Assembly (NCBI GenBank): GCA_019308645.1
Contig: JAFDHR010000118.1
Coordinates: forward strand, 1-9,636
Origin: Deltaproteobacteria bacterium
Lineage (GTDB): Bacteria > Desulfobacterota > DSM-4660 > Desulfatiglandales > B25-G16
Direction of reading: 5' to 3'
Length of the DNA: 9,636 bases
Below, piece after piece: positions 1 to 5,239 of this stretch. The position numbers and the translations under genes were made by a program. How positions within the stretch are numbered: the stretch's first letter is position 1; every line of letters begins with the position of its first letter. The notes under the pieces were generated by a model. The model had not been told where the DNA came from, ran no database searches, and worked only from the letters and a program-made list of their open reading frames with translations.

Positions 1-402
1 AAAAGATGGGCTCCACGGAACATGTGTTCCCCCTGTGATCTGAATTTGAGAGGAGATCTTTCCTAAGAGCAGGAATGGAATCATGGCCTGCAAAACCAGA
101 CCAGTTGAACCGGCAGTTCCAATATGAAATGAGTAATTTCCTTCATGTATCTCGCCGGGTTCAAAGATAAGTTCATGTGAGTCGATTGTAGCACCTTGAA
201 CTTTAGCTTTAGTAATAGTTGCCAGTGAATTTATTGCTATTAGGTGTTGGGGTCTGAGTCCTGGCTTTTTCCTATTACCCCTGATGTGGTGAATGTATAG
301 TGGTACTTGACAGATGGCGGATAATGTTAAGGCTGTTCGAAGGATCTGACCACCTCCCTCACCGTGCCTGCCATCTATTTGAATTTTTTTATTTATTTGC
401 AC
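1..402 (-). CDS. rtcA: RNA 3'-terminal phosphate cyclase, N-terminal part (cut by left window edge)
   Basis: RtcA uses ATP to convert an RNA 3'-phosphate into a 2',3'-cyclic phosphate, through an adenylated enzyme intermediate, and is linked to RNA repair with the ligase RtcB. Reading the minus strand from 402 gives 134 open codons to the window edge, about 40% of the usual ~340 residues. Family signatures are clear: IDGRHGEGGGQILRTAL (residues 9-25), KPGLRPQHL (46-54), FEPGEIHEG (80-88), HIGTAGSTGLVLQ (93-105) and GGTHVPWSP (124-132). The catalytic histidine lies in the missing C-terminal part. The start is GTG at 402-400, preceded on the minus strand by a GAGG Shine-Dalgarno sequence 8 bases upstream; no ATG fits, and the family homology begins within ten residues. 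The gene is divergent from ilvE. No rtcB or rtcR is in the window. The family assignment is firm; only the end and the exact start are open. Confidence 0.95.
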   Translation of the reverse strand, partial: MQINKKIQIDGRHGEGGGQILRTALTLSAICQVPLYIHHIRGNRKKPGLRPQHLIAINSLATITKAKVQGATIDSHELIFEPGEIHEGNYSFHIGTAGSTGLVLQAMIPFLLLGKISSQIQITGGTHVPWSPSF

Positions 403-470
403 AATTCTATCCTCGCATAGGTCAAAAAGTATCAGCTCAATATTTAGGGGAAGCGGAGCGGCTTCAGCAA

Positions 471-521
471 CCAGCCCCTGGGCAGGAGGGCTTTTCTTCC
501 TATCCGAGCCTCCCGGGCTGG
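471..521. repeat. GC-rich long hairpin in the rtcA-ilvE gap
   Basis: CCAGCCC at 471-477 is the exact reverse complement of GGGCTGG at 515-521. Inside, GGAGGGC (about 485-491) faces GCCTCC (about 508-513) with one bulge, leaving a loop of about 16 bases. The stretch is far richer in G+C than its surroundings and holds no credible ORF on either strand. On the minus strand it would fall in the leader of rtcA. The structure has no clear run of T after it in either direction, so it is not a convincing terminator. It may be a structured RNA, a leader element or a dispersed repeat; sequence alone does not decide. Confidence 0.5.
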
Positions 522-620
522 TCTTTTCAGTGACTTATCTGCGGGGGATTTTTACCCCCTCCGCATTCCCCTCGACAAGCTCAGGGCTGCGGTTTCCCCC
601 ACTGATAAGTCACGAAAAGA
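522..620. repeat. Nested inverted-repeat element
   Basis: The outer arms are TCTTTTC-a-GTGACTTATC (522-539) and GATAAGTCACGAAAAGA (604-620), identical in reverse complement apart from one extra base. The loop contains a second hairpin at 541-564 (GCGGGGG facing CCCCC-t-CCGC around ATTTTTA) and a near-palindrome at 568-585 beginning CCCTCGACAAGCTC. Motifs like the last one are familiar as dispersed intergenic repeats in environmental bacterial genomes. There is no coding capacity. The remaining gap to ilvE (621-703) shows only a short CGACAGTCG palindrome. It is most likely a dispersed repeat unit rather than a regulatory site of either neighbour. Confidence 0.55.
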
Positions 621-703
621 CGGCGCCCTCCCGACAGTCGCGTCAGAAAAACCCTCCTACCCCTTTTTATTGAGCTATTACGCAAAATCGGTAACTAAAC
701 TCC

Positions 704-732
704 TTGACATAGATTTTTTTATCCCTTAGTTT
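704..732 (+). promoter_or_regulatory. Candidate sigma70 promoter for ilvE
   Basis: A consensus -35 hexamer TTGACA lies at 704-709, with a weak -10, TAGTTT, at 727-732 after a 17-base spacer. Transcription would begin about 55 bases before the ilvE start. The -35 is perfect but the -10 matches only three of six positions, so the site is plausible rather than certain. No leader peptide or attenuator with a run of branched-chain codons is visible in the short leader. Confidence 0.45.
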
Positions 733-793
733 TTGTTAGATAGACATTTCGTGAGTCAATGCGTAATAATTTTTTTAAAAAGGAAGGAAGAGC

Positions 794-1852
794 ATGAAAA
801 TTAAAGTGAATCTCTCTACTCATCTGAAAGAAAAACCGACCGATGAATCCAAACTTGGTTTTGGTCGAATATTTACCGATCACATGCTCCTCATGGACTA
901 CGATACAGATAGGGGCTGGCATAACGCCAGGATAGATCCATATGGAGCACTCAAGCTTGATCCGGCTGCTGTTTGTCTCCACTATGGGCAAGAGATATTT
1001 GAGGGCCTTAAGGCCTATTACGGCAAAGATAGTGGGATATATCTTTTTAGACCATCCGATAATTTCAAGAGACTCAATGGTTCGGCAAGAAGGGTATGTA
1101 TGCCAGAACTCGATACAGAGATAGCAATGGAGGCCTTAAAAAAGCTCATCAGGGAATGGATTCCTAAAACTCGCGGAACCTCCCTCTATATTAGACCAAC
1201 AATGATTGCAACTGAACCATTCTTAGGTGTTCAAGCAGCAAATAGATATCTCTTTTATATTATTATAGGACCTGTCGGATCCTACTATCCCGGGGGGCTC
1301 AATCCAGTAAAAATATATGTTGAGGATAGATACGCCAGGGCTGTCCCTGGTGGTACCGGCGAGGCCAAAACAGGAGGTAACTATGCAGCCAGCTTGTTAG
1401 CAGCAGCGGAGGCAAAGAAAAAGGGTTTCAGCCAGGTTCTCTGGCTGGATGGATGCGAAAAGAAATGGGTAGAGGAGGTGGCAGCCATGAATATGTTCTT
1501 TGTAATAGGTGATGAAGTCATAACTGCACCTCTTACAGGATGCATTCTAAGAGGCATCACTCGCGATTCTGTAATCAAGATGGTGGGAGATTGGGGTTTG
1601 AAGATAAAGGAGAAATTAGTTTCTATCAACGACGTTCTTGCTGCTGCCAGTAGTGGTAAGCTTAAAGAGGCCTTTGGCACTGGAACCGCAGCTGTTATAT
1701 CACCAGTTGGACAAATCACATATAAGGACAAAGATTATATTATAGCAAACGGTAAGATGGGCGAGCTATCGCAAAAACTGTATGATGAGATTATAGCCAT
1801 CCAGTATGCGGAAAAGCCAGATCCCTATGGATGGACAGAAAAGATAGGATAG
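794..1852 (+). CDS. ilvE: Branched-chain amino acid aminotransferase
   Basis: This PLP-dependent class IV aminotransferase transfers the amino group between glutamate and the 2-oxo acids of leucine, isoleucine and valine, the last step of their synthesis, in the cytoplasm. The 352 residues match the longer, eukaryote-like BCAT subgroup rather than the ~310-residue E. coli type. Key segments are HYGQEIFEGLKAY (63-75), RPSDNFKRLNGSARR (86-100), the PLP lysine K192 in GGTGEAKTGGNYA, QVLWLDG (214-220), EVAAMNMFF (228-236, with the conserved glutamate) and GTGTAAVISP (295-304), part of the cofactor phosphate pocket. The redox CxxC pair of the mammalian mitochondrial enzyme is absent. The ATG start is preceded by AGGAAGGAAG at 781-790, a good ribosome binding site. 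The thymidylate synthase gene follows after 123 bases on the same strand. No other ilv or leu gene is in the window. Function is well supported by complete, intact motifs. Confidence 0.95.
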   Translation: MKIKVNLSTHLKEKPTDESKLGFGRIFTDHMLLMDYDTDRGWHNARIDPYGALKLDPAAVCLHYGQEIFEGLKAYYGKDSGIYLFRPSDNFKRLNGSARRVCMPELDTEIAMEALKKLIREWIPKTRGTSLYIRPTMIATEPFLGVQAANRYLFYIIIGPVGSYYPGGLNPVKIYVEDRYARAVPGGTGEAKTGGNYAASLLAAAEAKKKGFSQVLWLDGCEKKWVEEVAAMNMFFVIGDEVITAPLTGCILRGITRDSVIKMVGDWGLKIKEKLVSINDVLAAASSGKLKEAFGTGTAAVISPVGQITYKDKDYIIANGKMGELSQKLYDEIIAIQYAEKPDPYGWTEKIG

Positions 1853-1975
1853 GGAAAGGGGTAGAGACGATAACAACTTTTGGCATAAATAAAACGGGCA
1901 ACTACCTTCGAGGTTATTTGGGAAAGGGTTTCTAAAATGATTAACACTATCATTTGTGCTGTGAGGGGGTAACAA

Positions 1976-2632
1976 ATGAACCTTGAATTTATTAAGGCAA
2001 GAGATTTACCAGATGCCTGGTTTCAGTGTGTTTATCAGATACTTGACACTGGAAGGACATACACAATAGATAGGGGAAGCTATGAAGGGCAGAAAAGGAT
2101 TGAGTTTGACTATATAACAGTACACATAAAATACCCAGGTAAAAGACCGCTATTGCCCGACATCCCTCCCGCTTTAGGAATACCTAATCCGGTAGATAAT
2201 GATTACCTCGATCAATACCTTCCATACGTTATGACCTCTACAAAAAAGGAAGGGGAAGAGTACACATACGGGGAGTATCTTGAGCCGCAAATAAAAGAAG
2301 TGATAAGGATGTATAGGGAAGATGGCCATGGTACAAACCAGGCCTATATGACAGTAGGCGATCCTAAAACATTATATCTTAGCGATCCTCCCTGTCTCAG
2401 AGGAATTGATACCAGAATCAAGGACAACAAGCTCCACTTTGTTGTCTATTTCCGCTCATGGGATCTGTGGAATGGATTTCCAGCTAATTTAGGTGCCATT
2501 CAATTATTGAAAGAGTATATGGCTGAGAGTATAGGTGTTGAAGACGGGCAAATCATAGCTGCAAGCAAAGGCCTTCATCTTTACGATTATATCTGGGAAT
2601 TAGCAAAATTACGGACACGGACTATGAAATGA
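1976..2632 (+). CDS. thyA: Archaeal-type thymidylate synthase
   Basis: The product likely methylates dUMP to dTMP with a folate methylene donor, supplying thymidylate for DNA synthesis. At 218 residues it is shorter than standard ThyA (~264) and resembles the compact family known from methanogens. The active-site set is complete: YTYGEYL (96-102), catalytic C140 in DPPCLRG, the FRSWDLWNGFPANLG block (159-173) with R160, D163 and N171, and H201/Y203 in GLHLYDY, which match the phosphate- and uracil-contacting residues of E. coli thymidylate synthase. The ATG is preceded by GAGGGGG at 1963-1969, six bases away. A -10-like TAAAAT lies at 1933-1938 without a good -35, so it may instead be read from the ilvE promoter. 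A related activity such as pyrimidine-nucleotide hydroxymethylation cannot be excluded from sequence, but the retained D163/N171 pair and general housekeeping context favour dTMP synthesis. Confidence 0.88.
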   Translation: MNLEFIKARDLPDAWFQCVYQILDTGRTYTIDRGSYEGQKRIEFDYITVHIKYPGKRPLLPDIPPALGIPNPVDNDYLDQYLPYVMTSTKKEGEEYTYGEYLEPQIKEVIRMYREDGHGTNQAYMTVGDPKTLYLSDPPCLRGIDTRIKDNKLHFVVYFRSWDLWNGFPANLGAIQLLKEYMAESIGVEDGQIIAASKGLHLYDYIWELAKLRTRTMK

Positions 2633-2640
2633 GGAGGGAA

Positions 2641-2694
2641 ATGATCAATCATAGATATAGACTAGCGAAGCTTCGCCTCAAACCGACGAGTTAA
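2641..2694 (+). other. 17-codon ORF with strong ribosome binding site, or remnant of a gene start
   Basis: Directly after the thymidylate synthase stop, GGAGGG (2633-2638) is followed by ATG at 2641 and 17 codons to TAA at 2692-2694, encoding a basic peptide beginning MINHRYRLAK. The ribosome binding site is better than those of several real genes here. The ORF runs into the palindromic repeat that begins at 2665, so its second half is repeat sequence. It is either a genuine micro-ORF or the start of a former third gene whose body was replaced when the repeat arrived. No homology can be recognised over eight pre-repeat codons. Confidence 0.25.
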
Positions 2695-2836
2695 AGGAGT
2701 AAATATCACATTGCTTGAGGTGAAGCGATGTTGGTTTCGTCTAACGTTCTAAGGTTGCGCTGCTGGTTTTCCCGATATGTCGGGATTAAACGTTAACCGA
2801 TTCGAGCTGCGCAACCGATAACCGTTTTACGCAACC
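2665..2836. repeat. Compact inverted-repeat element, GC-richer than its flanks
   Basis: Several arms are packed here. GCGAAGCTTCGC (2665-2676) is a perfect palindrome. GCTTCGCCTCAA (2670-2681) pairs with TTGAGGTGAAGC (2715-2726) with one mismatch. GGTTGCGCTGCT (2753-2764) pairs with AGCTGCGCAACC (2805-2816), 11 of 12. CCCGA-tatg-TCGGG (2771-2784) forms a tight hairpin between them. AACGTT occurs at 2744 and again at 2790, interleaved with the GGTTGCGC arms. There is no coding capacity and no transposase. It looks like a non-autonomous mobile or dispersed repeat. The GTCTAAC at 2739-2745 recalls an integron attC R'' box, but no matching R' box follows. The right boundary is uncertain. Confidence 0.5.
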
Positions 2837-2870
2837 TGCATATCATTTTGTATTGGACGTCTTCAAAAAC

Positions 2871-2918
2871 TTGACATAAATTTTAAGATCTTTACTTATA
2901 TAGACACCTAGATCTTAA
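2871..2918 (+). promoter_or_regulatory. Promoter-like site overlapped by a perfect inverted repeat upstream of rlmN
   Basis: TTGACA at 2871-2876 is followed by TTATAT at about 2896-2901, a somewhat long 19-base spacer. TTAAGATCT (2883-2891) and AGATCTTAA (2910-2918) are perfect nine-base inverted arms that straddle the putative -10 and start site, as an operator would. The distance to rlmN is about 230 bases, so either the transcript has a long leader or the real rlmN promoter is nearer. A second TTGACA at 3063-3068 lacks a convincing -10. The arms could also be a weak terminator for the upstream pair, but no T-run follows. Confidence 0.35.
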
Positions 2919-2949
2919 GAAAAAGATTTTGGGTTTGCAATATATTTGA

Positions 2950-3070
2950 GAATGCCAAATGCCAAAGTTCAAAATCCAAACGAATGTCAAAATCCAAATG
3001 CTCAATAGAAACGCTTTGACATTAAAGCATTTGGGTTTGATTTGACAGCCGGGTTTTATCATTTGACATT
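2950..3070. repeat. CAAA/TTTG-rich dispersed repeat with imperfect inverted arms
   Basis: The left half repeats motifs such as CCAAATGCCAAA and TCAAAATCCAAA, and the right half carries their complements (CATTTGGG, TTTGATTTGACA). Arms at 2985-3002 and 3026-3047 are reverse complements apart from one substitution and a four-base insertion. The loop contains a second small hairpin, GCTTT-gacatt-AAAGC (3013-3028). Similar CAAATG-type repeats are familiar in intergenic regions of uncultured bacteria. There is no coding capacity. Confidence 0.5.
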
Positions 3071-3151
3071 TCCACTAATGTGATGATTTTGCAAAATCTT
3101 GCATATTAGAAGGACTAAGCCCTCAAGAAATATTATTTTAAAGATTAATTG

Positions 3152-4180
3152 ATGATGGTAAAGGTAGATCTCAAAGACCTGGATCTGGAAGAGACAAAGG
3201 CATATCTAAAAAAAATCGGACTCGAAGCCTATAGAGCCAAACAGATCAGGCAATGGATATTTGGCCACAAATCTAAATCATTCGAGGGAATGACCAATAT
3301 TTCTAAGGATTTAAGGAGCTATCTTAGCTCCTCTTGCATTATAAGCCAGCTAAAAATTACTAAAACCGAAATCTCTCTTGATGGTACAAAAAAGGTCTTA
3401 TTTGAACTTGAGGATGGTAACAGGATAGAATCTGTTCTTATCCCTGAAAAAAACCATTTTACCGCATGCATATCATCCCAGGTTGGTTGTGCCATGGGAT
3501 GTAAGTTTTGCCTTACCGCCAAGCAGGGATTTATACGGAGCTTGAAGACTTCTGAGATAATAAACCAGGCCATCCAGATCAGGGAATTACTCGATCAACC
3601 AGAAAAACTTACAAACATTGTTTTTATGGGTATGGGTGAGCCATTGGCAAATTTCGAGGCGGTAAAAAAGGCAGTCAAAAATATAATCTCTTCAGATGCC
3701 CTTAATTTTTCCCGCCGTCGGGTAACTCTTTCGACATGCGGCCTTGTACCGGAAATAGAAAGGCTTGGTAAAGATTTCCCAATCAATTTGGCTGTTTCCC
3801 TGAATGCTGGCGATGATAAAACCAGGAACATCCTTATGCCAATCAATAAAAAATACCCTTTAAAAAAATTAATAGAAACACTTAAGCATTTCCCTTTACA
3901 CAAGGGCAGGAGAATTACCTTTGAATACATCCTTATAAAGGATATTAATGATAGGCTTAGTGATGCTACTAACTTGGCGAGACTCCTTAAAAATATCAGG
4001 GCAAAGATAAACCTGATTCCATTCAATCGCTATAACGGGAGCCCCTTTGAGGAACCTGATGAAAAGAGAATTCTCGCATTTCAGGATGAGCTGATAAGAA
4101 AAAACTATACTGTTATGATCAGAAAAAGCAAGGGGGCTGATATCTCTGCTGCCTGCGGGCAATTGATAACAGCTACGTAA
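3152..4180 (+). CDS. rlmN: Dual-specificity RNA methyltransferase RlmN (23S rRNA A2503 / tRNA A37)
   Basis: RlmN is a radical SAM enzyme that methylates carbon 2 of A2503 in 23S rRNA and A37 in some tRNAs. The 342 residues carry every expected element: the CxxxCxxC cluster motif CAMGCKFC (C113, C117, C120) inside SSQVGCAMGCKFCLTAKQGF; C106 just before it, matching E. coli C118; the SAM-binding GMGEPL (160-165); TLSTCGLVP (192-200); VSLNA (215-219); and C335 in DISAACGQL, the methyl-carrying cysteine. The chloramphenicol-resistance relative Cfr modifies carbon 8; the GMGEPL and AACGQL forms fit RlmN better. TTG (3149), ATG (3152) and ATG (3155) are all in frame just after a TAA at 3146-3148, so the start lies within these three codons. 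None has a good Shine-Dalgarno sequence; AGAAGGA at 3108-3114 is too far. The gene converges on the DUF4384 gene with 23 bases between stops and no visible terminator. Confidence 0.95.
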   Translation: MMVKVDLKDLDLEETKAYLKKIGLEAYRAKQIRQWIFGHKSKSFEGMTNISKDLRSYLSSSCIISQLKITKTEISLDGTKKVLFELEDGNRIESVLIPEKNHFTACISSQVGCAMGCKFCLTAKQGFIRSLKTSEIINQAIQIRELLDQPEKLTNIVFMGMGEPLANFEAVKKAVKNIISSDALNFSRRRVTLSTCGLVPEIERLGKDFPINLAVSLNAGDDKTRNILMPINKKYPLKKLIETLKHFPLHKGRRITFEYILIKDINDRLSDATNLARLLKNIRAKINLIPFNRYNGSPFEEPDEKRILAFQDELIRKNYTVMIRKSKGADISAACGQLITAT

Positions 4181-4203
4181 GATTCTTCGATAAACACCGA
4201 TTC

Positions 4204-5091
4204 TTAGTCTTCCACAGTATTCACCCCTATTTTAACCTCACCAACCTCTACCAATCCCCCTGGACGATTTCCTTTTTTTTCTGTAATTTTCACTCCCCTG
4301 GTCTTCGCCCCAGCTTCCATCGTACCGGTCTGCACCATGTAGATACCTTGAGATGGAATGAGGTCCAGCTCCCCGAGCAGGGTAGTAAAAGCATAAAGGG
4401 TAATACCCTTCAACCCCAGAGGCGGACTTACTTCCATTTCAAATCTACCTCTCCCTGAAGGTATTTCATAGATGACACCGCCATTGAAATAATTGTCAAT
4501 TCTGTACGGATTAGGAATGAGTTGGATGAGATAATCTGCAGCATCCTGGTAAATAATTCTGGCAAAAAGGGGTTTGTTGCCTTTAAGATAAATCTTTATT
4601 TTCTCACCAATTTGGTATCTTTTCTTATCAGTCCAAAGCTTCACTGTGAGAGGTGCATTAGGGTCATCAAGGAGGGCCTTTCCCTTGATAACCTTCCTTA
4701 GAGAATCTGGGTCAGGGGCAACCTCAGCCTTGATTTTTACCTTATAGCATTCACCAGCATACTCAGTTTTGAACCATCCTTTCTCCATTTCTTCAATAAC
4801 TCTCACCTTTGCCTGAGCATAGGCATTTATAATGTCTGAGCTCACAATGGCATTTTTTACCTCTGTCTCACTTTTTATATACGTGAGGGCCATTTCAGCA
4901 GCTTTTCTTTTTGTCTCAGCCATGGCAAGTTCCCTGGTTTCCTTCCTGGATTTATCCTCTCCCATACAGGCATGACCCTCTGCTTCCAGTATTACCGAGC
5001 TTTGTACATCAAAGCCTTCCATCTGTGCCAAGGCCTGAGAGCTGCCCAAAAAAAGCCCAGCACTTGCTACAAAAATCCACCAGCTCTTCAT
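4204..5091 (-). CDS. Secreted DUF4384 protein, likely partner of the upstream caspase
   Basis: The 295-residue product has a Sec signal peptide (MKSWW, hydrophobic stretch to about residue 20, cleavage probable after ALA at 22), placing it in the periplasm or outer membrane space. Residues ~30-125 form a domain resembling LPP20/FlgT N-terminal-like exported folds (VILEAEGHACMGEDKSR, a basic helix, then CYKVKIKAEV), with two cysteines, C42 and C115, that could form a disulfide. Residues ~147-235 match the DUF4384 pattern: PLTVKLWTDKKRYQIGEKI, then YLIQLIPNP, YFNGGVIYEIP and a closing strand. In many proteobacteria DUF4384 is fused to or encoded beside caspase-like proteins, and here the caspase gene lies 148 bases upstream on the same strand. 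The start is ATG at 5091 with AGGGGG six bases upstream. The domain assignment comes from remembered motif patterns; the biochemical role is unknown. Confidence 0.8.
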   Translation of the reverse strand: MKSWWIFVASAGLFLGSSQALAQMEGFDVQSSVILEAEGHACMGEDKSRKETRELAMAETKRKAAEMALTYIKSETEVKNAIVSSDIINAYAQAKVRVIEEMEKGWFKTEYAGECYKVKIKAEVAPDPDSLRKVIKGKALLDDPNAPLTVKLWTDKKRYQIGEKIKIYLKGNKPLFARIIYQDAADYLIQLIPNPYRIDNYFNGGVIYEIPSGRGRFEMEVSPPLGLKGITLYAFTTLLGELDLIPSQGIYMVQTGTMEAGAKTRGVKITEKKGNRPGGLVEVGEVKIGVNTVED

Positions 5092-5159
5092 CCTTTACCC
5101 CCTATTTAGTCTAAAGCTCCCTTGCTTTACATGGGCCTTATCATTTTCCTTCTCTTTTC

Positions 5160-5180
5160 AAAAAAACTTCCTTTTGGAAA
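5160..5180 (-). terminator. Weak terminator-like hairpin between the caspase and DUF4384 genes
   Basis: On the minus strand, TTCC-aaaa-GGAA is followed by G and seven T (plus-strand 5160-5179). The stem is only four base pairs, so it could at most reduce read-through from the caspase gene into the DUF4384 gene. The rest of the 148-base gap is A+T rich with no clear promoter. Confidence 0.25.
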
Positions 5181-5239
5181 AATATAGAAAATATATTTAG
5201 CCCCTCTTAAATTATTCCTTACATACCTGTTTAAATCTC

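Noticed and set aside
403..470. Sigma54 promoter for rtcA, as in the E. coli rtcBA operon
   Set aside because: No GG-N10-GC pair with the flanking consensus was found at a suitable place on the minus strand, and no rtcR gene is visible.
300..533. Plus-strand ORF of 77 codons at the left side
   Set aside because: It is antisense to the start of rtcA and runs through the GC-rich hairpin; the encoded sequence has no recognisable domain.
2739..2836. Integron attC site
   Set aside because: A GTCTAAC R''-like box and matching inner arms are present, but no GTTRRRY box follows the second arm and no integrase or cassette gene is near.
3595..4026. Minus-strand ORF of 143 codons inside rlmN
   Set aside because: It is opposite to conserved rlmN sequence with all catalytic motifs intact on the plus strand; an antisense shadow.
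4181..4203. Terminator between the convergent rlmN and DUF4384 genes
   Set aside because: The 23 bases hold only an imperfect direct repeat of GATTCTT, with no hairpin and no T-run.
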